Positions 43,282-53,549 are shown, numbered from the stretch's first letter. The stretch is DNA of 64,000 bases from G025836975 sp048751585 (GCF_048751585.1 NZ_JAZHOB010000008.1:62001-126000), one strand, 5' to 3'. The notes: a model not told the origin generated them from the sequence alone. Numbers and translations are program-made.

Positions 43282-44547
43282 ATGGCAGTCGAAGCAGTAG
43301 CGAAGACCGGCTTCCCCGGCATCTGGATACACGGCAAATCGATCCGCGTGGACTTCATGCACCAGGGCGTGCGCCATCGGCATACGCTTGGACTTGACCC
43401 CACCAAAGCAAACCTCAAGCACGCCGCGCGTCTGCGCAGTGCGGCTCTGTATGCGTTGCGCACCGGCACCTACAACGAAGCAGAAATGTTTCCGCACACG
43501 CGCCCAGCGGAAAGCACTGCCCAAACCAGCAAGCGCCTGGTCGACCTGTGCGACCGCTACAAGCCGCTCAAGGCGGTCGACATCACACCGGAAACACAGT
43601 CACGCTACGAGAACGCGCTAAACGTCTGCCTGGAGACGATCGGCCGCGACCGCCAAGTCGACGCGCTCAAGCCCGCCGACATCCAGCAGTTGCGAGTCGA
43701 TCTGATCGCCACCCGCGCGGTCTCTACCGTCAACCACTACCTCGCAACCTTCTCCGGCTTCCTGTACTGGTGCGAAGACAACGGATACTGCAAGGATCTG
43801 GCCAAGCATTGCACCCGCTTCACCAAAAGCCACAAAGACCCCGACCCGTTGAGCTTCGAGGAGTATCAGTTGCTCATTGATAAAGGCTGCATACACCCGA
43901 TTGACCGGGCGGCAGTCACGTTGGCGGTCTATACCGGACTACGCCCCGGCGAACTGCTGGCATTGGCTTTGGAGGACGTGGCCACCGACCTGAGCAAGAT
44001 TACGGTACGCCGGTCAGTGACCCAATCCATGACGTTCAAGGTTCCCAAGACAAACAAGGAACGCACCGTCTTGCTGTTCCCGCCCGCCCGTGAGGCACTG
44101 CGGGTGCTTATCGAGGACGCCAAACATCGCAAGCCCGCTGATCTGCAAGTCTGGCTAAACCGCCATGAATCGCGTACCGACCGCGTGCGCGTTCTCCTGT
44201 CGCCCAAAACTCAAGCACGCAGGAAGGAAGTCAACGAATTCTTTGTGCCCAGCGCCTGGAATACCAAATGGAGCAACCTGGTCCGACGGGCGGAGATTCG
44301 CCCACGCCCACCCTATCAGACGCGGCACACCTACGCATGCTGGAATCTGACGGCTCGCGGAAACTTGGCCTTTATCGCCAATCAGATGGGCCACAATGAT
44401 TACTCCATGCTCGTGCAAGTGTACGCGCGCTGGATAGATTCAGAGTCTCCCAGCGAGCTGGAACGTATCTGGGAGAGCATGCAAAACATGCGTCAAATTG
44501 TCCCAAATTTGTCCCAAGAAAACCGCGAAGAAACAGTAACTATTTGA
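43282..44547 (+). CDS. int: Tyrosine recombinase / phage-type integrase
   Basis: A 421-residue integrase. The N-terminal arm-binding part (HGKSIRVDFMHQGVRHRHTLGLDPTKAN) precedes a SAM-like core-binding domain (about 100-185) and the catalytic domain with R in YTGLRPGELLALALEDV, H-x-x-R-like YQTRHTYACWNL and the nucleophile tyrosine in MLVQVYARW. GGAG stands 7 nt before the ATG at 43282; an open frame upstream to 43150 overlaps the XRE gene. The stop codon ends 5 bp before the mutS ATG, so the attachment core must lie in this gene's 3' end or in the 5' end of mutS. Confidence 0.9.
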   Translation: MAVEAVAKTGFPGIWIHGKSIRVDFMHQGVRHRHTLGLDPTKANLKHAARLRSAALYALRTGTYNEAEMFPHTRPAESTAQTSKRLVDLCDRYKPLKAVDITPETQSRYENALNVCLETIGRDRQVDALKPADIQQLRVDLIATRAVSTVNHYLATFSGFLYWCEDNGYCKDLAKHCTRFTKSHKDPDPLSFEEYQLLIDKGCIHPIDRAAVTLAVYTGLRPGELLALALEDVATDLSKITVRRSVTQSMTFKVPKTNKERTVLLFPPAREALRVLIEDAKHRKPADLQVWLNRHESRTDRVRVLLSPKTQARRKEVNEFFVPSAWNTKWSNLVRRAEIRPRPPYQTRHTYACWNLTARGNLAFIANQMGHNDYSMLVQVYARWIDSESPSELERIWESMQNMRQIVPNLSQENREETVTI

Positions 44548-44552
44548 TTTGT

Positions 44553-47171
44553 ATGAATAAAACCGATTTATCTTCGCACACCCCCATGATGCAGCAATAC
44601 CTGCGCTTGAAAGCCGAGGCCGGCTCGCATCTGCTGTTCTATCGCATGGGGGATTTCTACGAAATGTTCTATGGCGACGCCGAGCGCGGCGCCCGCCTGC
44701 TCAACCTTACGCTGACCAAGCGCGGCACGTCCAACGGCGCGCCCATTCCCATGGCCGGCGTCCCCTTCCATGCCATGGAGGGCTATCTGGCCCGCCTGGT
44801 GGCCCTGGGGGAATCGGTGGCGATCTGCGAACAGATCGGCGATCCGGCCGCCAGCAAGGGACCGGTCGAGCGCAAGATCGTCCGCATCGTAACCCCCGGC
44901 ACGCTGACCGACGAAGCCCTGTTGCCGGCCAAGGCCGACCGCATGATAGCTGCCGTATGGACGGCCCGTGCCAACCGGGCCGAACGCGCCGGACTGGCCT
45001 GGATGAACCTGGCCAACGGCGAATTCAGGGTAAGCGAATGCGCGCCGGACATGCTCGATACCGAGCTGCATCGCATCGGCCCGGCCGAACTGGTCTGCGC
45101 GGAAGGCGCCCGGCTGCAAACCAATGGCGGCATTGCCGTAAGCGCCATTCCGGATTGGCACTTCGAGGCCGATGGGGCTCGCGATGTCCTGCAACGGCAT
45201 TTTTCCGTTGATTCGCTGGCCAGCTTCGGCTTGGCGGACTTGCCCGTGGCCACCTGCGCCGCCGGCGCCCTGCTGCGCTATGTAAGCCGCACCCAGACCC
45301 AGTCGCTGTCCCACATTCAGGCGATACGCGTCGATCACGCGGGCGAGTATGTGGTGCTGGATCCCGTCACCCGCAAGAACCTTGAGCTGACGGAAACCAT
45401 CAGCGGCGAGGAAAGCCCCACGCTGTTTTCCACGCTGGACCACTGCGCAACGCCCATGGGCAGCCGCTTGCTGCGCCGTTGGCTGCACCATCCGCTGCAG
45501 GGCAATCCGCCCGCGCTGGAACGGCAGCATGTCATCGCCGCCTTCCTGTCGGCCCCGCCGGTGAAGGATGCGCTGGATGCCCAGGCTCTCTTGGACACGC
45601 TGCGCCAGATGCTGGACCGCTATCCCGACCTGGAACGCATTGCCACCCGTATCGCCCTTCGCTCGGTGCGTCCGCGCGAACTGGCCAGCCTGCGCGAAGC
45701 GCTGGGCCTGCTGCCCACGGTCGCCCGTCATCTTGACGCGGCGTTCAGCGCCCAGCCTCGGCTGGCCGCATTCATACGCAGCATCAATATTCCACCCGAG
45801 ATCGGCGCGTTGCTGCAAAGCGCCATCGACCCCGAGCCCGCGCTGCTGATACGCGAAGGCGGCGTGATCGCCGCGGGCTACGATGCCGAGCTGGACGAAC
45901 TGCGGCGGCTGGCCAGCGACAGCGGCGAATTCCTGCTCGAACTGGAGGCGCGCGAACGCGAACGCACCGGCATCACCACCCTGCGCGTGGAATTCAACCG
46001 CGTGCATGGCTTCTACATAGAAGTTTCCCGCGCCCAGGCCGACAAGGTGCCTGTCGATTACCGCCGGCGCCAAACGCTGAAGAATGCAGAGCGCTACATC
46101 ACGCCGGAACTGAAAACCTGGGAAGACAAGGTGTTGTCGGCCAAGGACCGCAGCCTGAGCCGCGAAAAATGGCTGTTCGAGAACCTGCTGGATGAACTGT
46201 CGGCTTATGCCCCGACCTTGTCGCAATGCGCTGCGGCACTCGCCGAGATCGATGCGCTGGCCGCCCTAGCCGAGCATGCGCAGTTGAACGATTGGACCGC
46301 CCCCGAGCTTTCCGAAGGCAACGAAATCGCCATCGAGGCCGGACGGCACCCCGTGGTCGAGCACACCATCGAACAGTTCACGCCCAATGACTGCGAACTG
46401 GGTCCGCAATGCCGCATGCTGCTCATAACCGGGCCCAATATGGGCGGCAAGTCGACCTATATGCGGCAGATAGCCTTGATCGCCCTGCTGGCCAGGATGG
46501 GCAGCTTCGTGCCGGCGCGCAAGGCGCGCATCGGCCGCATCGACCGCATCTTCACCCGTATCGGCGCAGCCGACGACCTGGCGGGCGGGCGATCCACCTT
46601 CATGATGGAAATGACCGAAGCCGCGGCGATCCTGTCGGCCAGCACCCCGCAAAGCCTGGTCCTGATGGATGAGATAGGCCGGGGCACATCCACCTACGAC
46701 GGGCTGGCGCTGGCCTGGTCGATTGCGCACAGGCTATTGACGCACAATCAGGCCCTTACCCTGTTCGCCACCCACTATTTTGAAATCACCCGCCTGCCCG
46801 CCGAGGCGGCGAATGCGGCCAACGTACATTTGGCCGCCGCCGAATCGTCGTCGGGCATCGTATTCCTGCACGAGGTCCGGCCCGGCCCGGCCAGCCGCAG
46901 CTACGGCATCCAGGTCGCACAGCGCGCCGGCATACCGCCGGCCGTCATTCGCCATGCCAGCCGCGAACTGTCGCGTCTGGAGGCGCAAGGCGCGCCCACG
47001 CCGCAGTTGGACCTGTTCAGCGCCGGCGACGGCTCCGAGGAGCCTGCCGGCCAGGATGGCGACGGAGCCGCCCTTGCGCTTAAATCGGCGCTGGAAGCCA
47101 TCGACCCCGATCAACTCAGTCCGCGCGAAGCGCTGGATATCCTGTATCGACTGCGCAACGAGCATCTATGA
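44553..47171 (+). CDS. mutS: DNA mismatch repair protein MutS
   Basis: An 872-residue full-length MutS. The mismatch-reading F35-Y-E37 (MGDFYEMF) is in domain I, and the ATPase has Walker A GPNMGGKST, the LMDEIGRGTSTYDGLALAW Walker B/D-loop and the THYFEITRL signature. Domains are complete. ATG at 44553 (TTG at 44544 also in frame). There is no Shine-Dalgarno sequence; the integrase stop is 5 bp upstream, and no separate promoter is visible, so mutS translation or transcription may now depend on the integrase gene. Confidence 0.95.
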   Translation: MNKTDLSSHTPMMQQYLRLKAEAGSHLLFYRMGDFYEMFYGDAERGARLLNLTLTKRGTSNGAPIPMAGVPFHAMEGYLARLVALGESVAICEQIGDPAASKGPVERKIVRIVTPGTLTDEALLPAKADRMIAAVWTARANRAERAGLAWMNLANGEFRVSECAPDMLDTELHRIGPAELVCAEGARLQTNGGIAVSAIPDWHFEADGARDVLQRHFSVDSLASFGLADLPVATCAAGALLRYVSRTQTQSLSHIQAIRVDHAGEYVVLDPVTRKNLELTETISGEESPTLFSTLDHCATPMGSRLLRRWLHHPLQGNPPALERQHVIAAFLSAPPVKDALDAQALLDTLRQMLDRYPDLERIATRIALRSVRPRELASLREALGLLPTVARHLDAAFSAQPRLAAFIRSINIPPEIGALLQSAIDPEPALLIREGGVIAAGYDAELDELRRLASDSGEFLLELEARERERTGITTLRVEFNRVHGFYIEVSRAQADKVPVDYRRRQTLKNAERYITPELKTWEDKVLSAKDRSLSREKWLFENLLDELSAYAPTLSQCAAALAEIDALAALAEHAQLNDWTAPELSEGNEIAIEAGRHPVVEHTIEQFTPNDCELGPQCRMLLITGPNMGGKSTYMRQIALIALLARMGSFVPARKARIGRIDRIFTRIGAADDLAGGRSTFMMEMTEAAAILSASTPQSLVLMDEIGRGTSTYDGLALAWSIAHRLLTHNQALTLFATHYFEITRLPAEAANAANVHLAAAESSSGIVFLHEVRPGPASRSYGIQVAQRAGIPPAVIRHASRELSRLEAQGAPTPQLDLFSAGDGSEEPAGQDGDGAALALKSALEAIDPDQLSPREALDILYRLRNEHL

Positions 47172-48355
47172 ACATCGACCAGCCATTGGATCTTTTAGGC
47201 GGCCTGACCCCGCAGCAATTCATGCGGGATTATTGGCAGCGCAAGCCCTTGCTGATACGCCAGGCCATCCCCGGCTTCAAGCCGTCGCTGTCCATTGCCG
47301 ACATCCGCAAGCTGGTCGGGCGTGAAGAGGTCGAATCGCGCCTGATCTGGCGCGATACCGAAGGCTGGAACATGAAAAGCGGACCGTTCTCGCGACTGCC
47401 GCCGGCCAACCGGCCGAACTGGACCCTGCTGGCGCAGAGCGTGGATCTGCATGATGATGCCACAGCCGCGCTGGTGCACCGCTTCCGTTTCATATCGGAT
47501 GCCCGGCTGGACGACGCCATGATCAGTATCGCCACCGACGGCGGCGGCGTGGGGCCGCACTTCGACAGCTACGATGTATTCCTGCTTCAGGCGCACGGCA
47601 AACGGCGCTGGCGCGTCAGCCTGCAAGAAGACCTGACCCTTGAAGCCGGGCTGCCCCTGAAGATCCTCAAGCACTTCCAGCCCCAGCAAGAATACCTGCT
47701 GGAGCCCGGCGACATGCTGTACTTGCCGCCGCATGCCGCCCACGATGGCGTGGCCGAGGGCGATTGCATGACCATATCGATCGGCTTTCGCGCGCCGACT
47801 ATGGCCACTCTGGCCTGCGGCATGCTGGAAGCAGCCAACGACCAGATCATGGCCAACCTGGGCGATACGGGCGGGCTGTATGCCAATCCCGTGATCCGGG
47901 GACCGGCACTGTCGGCCACGTTCAAGGATGCCGGCACGCCGGCAACAGCGCATCCCGCCGCGCTTCCTCAAGCGCTGATCGATGCATCGCTCAAAGCCAT
48001 CGAAAAAATAAAATTCAACGAAGCGCTGGCCGAGCGCTTTCTTGGCCAATGGCTGACCGAACCGCCATCCAATGCCTATTTCGAACCCGGCAACGAGGAC
48101 ACTGATCTTGGCGATGGAATGCCGCCGGACGGCGAGCTCGTCCTGGATCGCTGCACGCGCCTGATGTACCGCGGCCGACAGCTGTTCATAAACGGCGAGG
48201 TGGCCGCGCTGCCCGCGACAGCGGCGCTGCGGCATCTGGCCGACAAACGCAAGCTTCCATGCGGCCACGCTTTGGCCCGCAAACTGAATGCGGATGAGCG
48301 GAGCATGCTGACCGAATGGCTGCACGAGGGCTGGCTGCATCTTGGCGCCGGCTGA
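47168..48355 (+). CDS. JmjC/cupin-type ribosomal oxygenase (RoxA/YcfD-like)
   Basis: A 395-residue 2-oxoglutarate/Fe(II) oxygenase of the cupin_8/JmjC type. Iron ligands are H131-F-D133 in GVGPHFDSYDVF and the distal histidine in YLPPHAAHDGVA. Helical dimerisation and winged-helix regions follow, as in YcfD, which hydroxylates an arginine of ribosomal protein L16. It overlaps mutS by ATGA, so the two are co-translated. Confidence 0.85.
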   Translation: MNIDQPLDLLGGLTPQQFMRDYWQRKPLLIRQAIPGFKPSLSIADIRKLVGREEVESRLIWRDTEGWNMKSGPFSRLPPANRPNWTLLAQSVDLHDDATAALVHRFRFISDARLDDAMISIATDGGGVGPHFDSYDVFLLQAHGKRRWRVSLQEDLTLEAGLPLKILKHFQPQQEYLLEPGDMLYLPPHAAHDGVAEGDCMTISIGFRAPTMATLACGMLEAANDQIMANLGDTGGLYANPVIRGPALSATFKDAGTPATAHPAALPQALIDASLKAIEKIKFNEALAERFLGQWLTEPPSNAYFEPGNEDTDLGDGMPPDGELVLDRCTRLMYRGRQLFINGEVAALPATAALRHLADKRKLPCGHALARKLNADERSMLTEWLHEGWLHLGAG

Positions 48356-48514
48356 GGCCTGCTTGCCCTGGGACTTTGCAGGCAGGGCCCGTGCACACCG
48401 CCCGCGCCCCGGGCATTACATGCGCAAAAGCATATAAATACCGGCGCGCATAAACTTATAAGCGATATAGAAATAATAATCTTGTCGTTCGCGCAAGGCG
48501 GCGGGCTTCATAGA

Positions 48515-48536
48515 ATGGTGATGAACTTATTACCAT
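48515..48536 (+). promoter_or_regulatory. Inverted repeat in the cysJ leader
   Basis: ATGGTGAT (48515-48522) faces ATTACCAT (48529-48536), seven of eight bases complementary, 12 bp before the cysJ ATG. The A+T-rich stretch 48,430-48,475 upstream is the likely promoter, where a CysB-type activator could act. The repeat could itself be an operator or a translational hairpin. Confidence 0.35.
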
Positions 48537-48547
48537 GAGCGCACGCC

Positions 48548-50341
48548 ATGCTGGCCCCGTCTTACCTTCCCGAATCCAAGCACACCCTTATCACCGAACT
48601 GGCCGACGGCCTGGAATCCAATGCGCTGAGCTGGCTGTCCGGCTACTTTGCCGGCGTCGCTCAAGGCAGGCTGGCGAGCCGCTCCGCGCCCCCGCCCGTC
48701 GCGGCGGTGGCCGGGGTGAGCGCGGCCAGGCAACTGACCGTCGTGTATGGAAGCCAGACCGGCAATGCCAAGCGCGTGGCCGAATCGCTGGCCGAGCGGG
48801 CCGGCGGCCTTGGGTTGAGCGTGCGGCTGCTGCGCGCCGATCGCTATCCCACACGCGAACTCAAGGACGAGGACTTGCTGTATATCGTCATGAGCACACA
48901 GGGCGATGGCGAACCCCCCGACGATTCCCTGGCCTTCGTCGAGTTCCTGTCCAGCCGGCGCGCGCCCAAGTTGCCGCAATTGAAGTATGCCGTACTGGGC
49001 CTGGGCGACTCCAGCTATCCGATGTTCTGCGGCATTGCGCAGACCCTGGACGCCCGCTTGGCGGAACTGGGTGCCGAGCGCCTGCATGAAGTGGGCACCG
49101 CCGACCTGGATATTGAAACCGTGGCCTTGCCCTGGCAGGATGCCGCGATCGGGCTCGCCCAAAAGGCCTTGAAGCAGACGGCCGCAACGACAGCCAGTGT
49201 GACGCCGCTGCATCCCAAGGCATCCAGGGTCACGCGGGAACAGCCCTTCCTGGCCGAATTGCTGCTGAACCAGCCCATAACCGGGCGAAACAGCGACAAA
49301 GATGTGCGCCATCTGGAAATATCGCTGGAAGGCAGCCAGCTAAGCTATCAGCCCGGCGACGCCCTGGGCGTCTGGCCCGCCCAATCCGAAGCCCTGGTCG
49401 ATACGGTCATTTCCCACTTGGACCTGGATGCCGCCGAAAGCATAGACATCAACAATGTTTCGCGCACTTTGAAGGAGTGGCTGGGCCGGTATCGCGAACT
49501 GACGCAACTGACCAAGCCTTTCCTGGCGGCGCACGCCGAACTGTCAGGCAACGAACAGCTTAAAACCCTGCTGTTGCCCGAATCGATAGACCAACTGAAG
49601 AGCTATCTGGAAACGCGGCAGCTCATCGATCTGCTCAGGGAGTTCCCCGCCAAGTGGTCCGCCCAGGGCCTGGTCAAAGCCTTGCGTCCGCTGACGCCGC
49701 GCATGTATTCCATTGCGTCCAGCCAGTCCGCCGTGGATCAGGAAGTACATCTTACGCTGGCCAATGTCGCCTACGAATACGAAGGCGAGGCGCGCTGGGG
49801 CGCGGCATCGAATTTCCTGGTTGCGCTTGCCGAAGGCGAAAAGCTGCCTGTCTTCATCGAGGAGAATCAGCGCTTCCGCCTTCCCGCCGACAGTTCACGC
49901 GATGTCATCATGATAGGGCCCGGCACCGGCGTTGCGCCCTTCCGCGCTTTCGTCCAGGAGCGCGCGGCGGCAGGCGCCAGCGGCCGAAACTGGCTGTTCT
50001 TCGGCAACCCCCACTTCTCGTCGGACTTCCTGTACCAGACCGAATGGCAGCGCGCGCTTCAAGACGGCGACCTGCATCGGCTGGATTTAGCCTTCTCGCG
50101 CGACCAGGCGCACAAGGTCTATGTGCAGGACAAGCTGCTGGAGCGCGCCGGCGACCTGTACGACTGGATCCAGGGCGGCGCCCACGTGTATGTCTGCGGG
50201 GATGCCACCCGCATGGCCAAAGACGTTCATCAGGCACTGCTGCAGGTCGCCCGCCAGGAAGGCGGCCTGGACGAAGCCCAGGCCAAGGAATGGCTGGACG
50301 AGCTGGCCGCGCAAGGCCGATACGCACGCGACGTTTACTAA
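48548..50341 (+). CDS. cysJ: Sulfite reductase flavoprotein alpha-component CysJ
   Basis: A 597-residue diflavin reductase. Flavodoxin domain at about 60-200 (VVYGSQTGNAKRVAESLAER, STQGDGEPPDDS, GLGDSSYPMFCG), then the FAD-binding connecting domain (PRMYSIASSQ) and the NADPH domain (IGPGTGVAPFRAFVQER, ending RYARDVY). It passes electrons from NADPH to CysI. Full length. The operon runs cysJ, cysI, cysG. Confidence 0.92.
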   Translation: MLAPSYLPESKHTLITELADGLESNALSWLSGYFAGVAQGRLASRSAPPPVAAVAGVSAARQLTVVYGSQTGNAKRVAESLAERAGGLGLSVRLLRADRYPTRELKDEDLLYIVMSTQGDGEPPDDSLAFVEFLSSRRAPKLPQLKYAVLGLGDSSYPMFCGIAQTLDARLAELGAERLHEVGTADLDIETVALPWQDAAIGLAQKALKQTAATTASVTPLHPKASRVTREQPFLAELLLNQPITGRNSDKDVRHLEISLEGSQLSYQPGDALGVWPAQSEALVDTVISHLDLDAAESIDINNVSRTLKEWLGRYRELTQLTKPFLAAHAELSGNEQLKTLLLPESIDQLKSYLETRQLIDLLREFPAKWSAQGLVKALRPLTPRMYSIASSQSAVDQEVHLTLANVAYEYEGEARWGAASNFLVALAEGEKLPVFIEENQRFRLPADSSRDVIMIGPGTGVAPFRAFVQERAAAGASGRNWLFFGNPHFSSDFLYQTEWQRALQDGDLHRLDLAFSRDQAHKVYVQDKLLERAGDLYDWIQGGAHVYVCGDATRMAKDVHQALLQVARQEGGLDEAQAKEWLDELAAQGRYARDVY

Positions 50342-50353
50342 TTCAGGATAGCA

Positions 50354-52054
50354 ATGAGCAACACCCTTTCGCATTTAGAGCAGGTCAAAGCCGATAGCCG
50401 CCATCTGCGCGGCACTATCGAAGCCGGACTGAATGACCCGGTCACGGGCGCAATCAGCGACGACGACAACAAGCTGCTGAAGTTCCATGGCAGCTATCAG
50501 CAGGACGATCGCGACATACGCGATGAGCGGCGCAAGCAAAAGCTGGAGCCCGCCTATGCATTCATGATACGAGCACGCCTGCCGGGCGGCGTCGTCACGC
50601 CGGCCCAGTGGCTGGCCTTCGACGACATCGCCAACACCTACGCCGGACGCGGCTTGCGCATCACCACCCGGCAAACCTTCCAGTGGCACGGCATCATCAA
50701 GCGTGATCTGAAGCCCACCATGCAGGCTATCCACCACGCCATGGCGACCACGATCGCCGCCTGCGGCGATGTGAATCGCCAGGTGGTCAGCTCGGTCAAT
50801 CCCTATCTTTCCAGCCAGCATCGCCTTGTACAGGAATGGACACAGAAGCTGTCCGATCATTTCATTCCGCGCACCCGCGCTTATCATGAAATCTGGTTGG
50901 ACGGCGAGAAGATCACCGACGAGCCTGAAGAAGAACCCATTTACGGCGACACCTATCTGCCGCGTAAGTTCAAGATCGGTGTGGCTATACCTCCCACCAA
51001 CGACATCGATGTTTTCGCGCAGGACCTGGGTCTGATCGCCATTATCGAGGACGGCCGCTTGCTGGGTTTCAATGTCGCCATAGGCGGCGGCATGGGCGCC
51101 ACCCATGGCGATGAAACCACGTATGCGCGGCTGGGCAGCTTGATCGGCTTTGTGCCGCCCGAACAGTTGATCCAGGTCGCCGAAGGCGTGGTGACCCTGC
51201 AGCGCGACTACGGCAATCGCGTCGAGCGTCAGCACGCCCGCCTTAAATACACCATCGATCACCGCGGCCTGGACTGGTTCAAGGCACAGTTGGAAGAGCG
51301 CATCGGATTCGCGCTGCAAGCCTCGCGCCCTTACCGCTTCGATCTGAACGGCGACAGCTATGGCTGGAAGGAAGGCGACGATGGAAAATGGCATCTGGGC
51401 CTGTACATCGAATCGGGCCGGCTGCGGGATACCGACGGCAGCCTGCTGCAAACCGGTGTGCGCGAAATCGCCAAGGTACTGAAAGGCGAATTTCGCATGA
51501 CCTGCAATCAGAACCTGCTTGTCGCCAACGTCGACGCCAAGGATCGCGGCAAGATAGACACGCTGGTCGAAAAATACGGACTGGACGGCTACAAGCGGCA
51601 AAGCGGCATCCGCCGCCACAGCATCGCCTGTGTGGCCCTGCCCACCTGCGGCCTGGCCATGGCTGAAAGCGAGCGCTATGCGCCGGTATTGCTGCTCAAG
51701 CTGGAAGCCCTGCTGGACAAGCACGGCCTTATCGACGCCCCCATCCTGCTGCGCCTGTCGGGCTGTCCGAACGGGTGCTCACGCCCTTATCTGGCCGAGA
51801 TCGCCCTGGTGGGCCGGGCTCTGGGCCGGTATGACCTGCGGCTGGGCGCCAACTTCACGGGCGAACGTCTGAATATTCCGTATCGCGAGAACATCGCCGA
51901 GCCCGAAATACTGGATACGCTGGATGGCCTGTTCGGCGCCTATGCAAAGAACCGCCGGCCCGACGAGAAATTCGGCGATTTCCTGCTTCGCAGCGCGGTC
52001 ATACCCCCTCCCTCGCAAAAACTGATTCCTATCGTTCTGGACACGGTGGTATAA
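50354..52054 (+). CDS. cysI: Sulfite reductase hemoprotein beta-component CysI
   Basis: A 566-residue sirohaem/[4Fe-4S] enzyme reducing sulfite to sulfide. The cluster cysteines lie in LPTCGLAMAESERY and RLSGCPNGCSRPYLAEI; N-terminal RLPGGVVTPAQW and TTRQTFQWHG are family signatures. AGGA stands 6 nt before the ATG, 12 bp after cysJ. Confidence 0.95.
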   Translation: MSNTLSHLEQVKADSRHLRGTIEAGLNDPVTGAISDDDNKLLKFHGSYQQDDRDIRDERRKQKLEPAYAFMIRARLPGGVVTPAQWLAFDDIANTYAGRGLRITTRQTFQWHGIIKRDLKPTMQAIHHAMATTIAACGDVNRQVVSSVNPYLSSQHRLVQEWTQKLSDHFIPRTRAYHEIWLDGEKITDEPEEEPIYGDTYLPRKFKIGVAIPPTNDIDVFAQDLGLIAIIEDGRLLGFNVAIGGGMGATHGDETTYARLGSLIGFVPPEQLIQVAEGVVTLQRDYGNRVERQHARLKYTIDHRGLDWFKAQLEERIGFALQASRPYRFDLNGDSYGWKEGDDGKWHLGLYIESGRLRDTDGSLLQTGVREIAKVLKGEFRMTCNQNLLVANVDAKDRGKIDTLVEKYGLDGYKRQSGIRRHSIACVALPTCGLAMAESERYAPVLLLKLEALLDKHGLIDAPILLRLSGCPNGCSRPYLAEIALVGRALGRYDLRLGANFTGERLNIPYRENIAEPEILDTLDGLFGAYAKNRRPDEKFGDFLLRSAVIPPPSQKLIPIVLDTVV

Positions 52055-52081
52055 AACAATCCCGACGCCACCACACTCCCC

Positions 52082-53479
52082 ATGAGATTATTTCCCATAT
52101 TCGCCGACCTTGAAGCGCGGCTCGTCCTGGTCGTGGGCGGCGGCGCCGTCGCCGAACGCAAAATCAAAAGCCTGCTGGCTTCGGGCGCCCGTGTTCGGGT
52201 CGGCGCGCTGGAAGCCGGAGACGCGGTGCAAGAACTGGCCCGCCAAGGCAAGATCGAATTGCTGCGCGGCTCCTTCGAGCCCGACTGGCTGGAAGGAGCC
52301 TGGCTGGTCGTGGCCGCTACCGATGACCGCGAACTGAACCGGCATATTGCCGCACTGGCCGGCGAACAGAAGCGCTTCATCAATGTGGTCGACGACCCCG
52401 AATTATCCAGCTTCCAGGTTCCATCCATCGTCGACCGCTCGCCCTTGACCATCGCGATCTCGTCGGCGGGCAGCGCCCCCGTGCTGGCCCGCCGCGTGCG
52501 TGAACGCATCGAAAGCCTGTTCGACCATACCCTGGGCTCGCTGGCGGCGCTGGCCGCCGGCTATCGCCAGGCCATACGCCAGGCGCGACCCGACCTGCGC
52601 CGACGCCGTGAATTCTACGATTGGCTGCTGGACGGCCCCGTGGCCGATGCCCTGCGCAAGCGCCAACCCTCGCAAGCGCGCCAGTTGCTGGAAGACGAAC
52701 TGCGGAATCCGCAAGCGGCCATTGCCGGAAAAGTGATCCTGGTCGGCGCAGGTCCCGGCGATCCGGGCCTGCTGACCCTTAAAGCCCTGCGTGCGCTGAA
52801 TGAGGCCGACGTCATTCTTTATGACCGCCTGGTGGACGGCGAAATCCTGGAATTGGCGCGCCGCGACGCCACGCAGATTCCGATCGGGAAAATCCCCGGC
52901 GAAGACCACAACGCGACTCAGGCTCGCATTCACAGCCTCATGCTGGAGCATGCCCGGCAAGGCCGGCTGGTGGTGCGCCTGAAAGGCGGGGACGCCTTCG
53001 TATTCGGGCGCGGCGGCGAAGAGCTCCAATTCCTGCGCGAACACGATGTGCCGTACGAGGTAGTGCCCGGGATCACGGCGGCGCTGGCCTGCGCGGCCTA
53101 TGCCGGCATCCCGCTGACCCATCGCGACCATGCGCAGTCGGTCCGCCTGATTACCGCGCACTGCCGCCAGGATACTTTCCTGGAGGATTGGCCATCGTTG
53201 GCACGCGACAAGCAGACCCTGGCGTTCTACATGGGGGTCAGCCAGCTTGATTGGCTATCGGAACAGTTGATGTCGCATGGACGATCCGGCGATACGCCGT
53301 TTGCCATGGTGGAAAACGGCACGCGCAGCAATCAGAGGGTGCTGCAGGGCAGCCTGAAAAACCTGGCCGAACTGGCCCGCCGCCATGAAATGAAAGCGCC
53401 TTCCTTGCTGCTGATCGGCGAGGTGGCCGCATTGGCGCCTGCGCTGGAATGGTTTGGCGCCAGCATCCGGCAAGACTAG
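52082..53479 (+). CDS. cysG: Siroheme synthase CysG
   Basis: A 465-residue trifunctional enzyme. The N-terminal half is the dehydrogenase/ferrochelatase (NAD motif VVGGGAVAERK, residues 16-26), the C-terminal half the uroporphyrinogen-III methyltransferase (VGAGPGDPGLLTLKA, VVRLKGGDAFVFGRGGEE, VVPGITAALA). It makes the sirohaem for CysI next door. A clear Rho-independent terminator follows. Confidence 0.93.
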   Translation: MRLFPIFADLEARLVLVVGGGAVAERKIKSLLASGARVRVGALEAGDAVQELARQGKIELLRGSFEPDWLEGAWLVVAATDDRELNRHIAALAGEQKRFINVVDDPELSSFQVPSIVDRSPLTIAISSAGSAPVLARRVRERIESLFDHTLGSLAALAAGYRQAIRQARPDLRRRREFYDWLLDGPVADALRKRQPSQARQLLEDELRNPQAAIAGKVILVGAGPGDPGLLTLKALRALNEADVILYDRLVDGEILELARRDATQIPIGKIPGEDHNATQARIHSLMLEHARQGRLVVRLKGGDAFVFGRGGEELQFLREHDVPYEVVPGITAALACAAYAGIPLTHRDHAQSVRLITAHCRQDTFLEDWPSLARDKQTLAFYMGVSQLDWLSEQLMSHGRSGDTPFAMVENGTRSNQRVLQGSLKNLAELARRHEMKAPSLLLIGEVAALAPALEWFGASIRQD

Positions 53480-53505
53480 GGCCGCCATTGCGGCGGCCCC
53501 TTTTG
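53479..53505 (+). terminator. Rho-independent terminator of the cysJ-cysI-cysG operon
   Basis: GGGCCGCC (53479-53486) pairs with GGCGGCCC (53492-53499) around a 5-nt loop, followed by CTTTT. It starts at the last base of the cysG stop codon. Confidence 0.8.
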
Positions 53506-53549
53506 ATACGTGCCGCCCGCCATTGCAAGGGCGGACGGCGTCCGCAGGC

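Noticed and set aside
23950..44560. Second attachment site within the window
   Set aside because: I looked for a repeat of the sequence around the int/mutS junction (44,520-44,600) elsewhere in the window, particularly near 24.0 kb and 38.5 kb, and saw none; the other end is probably outside.
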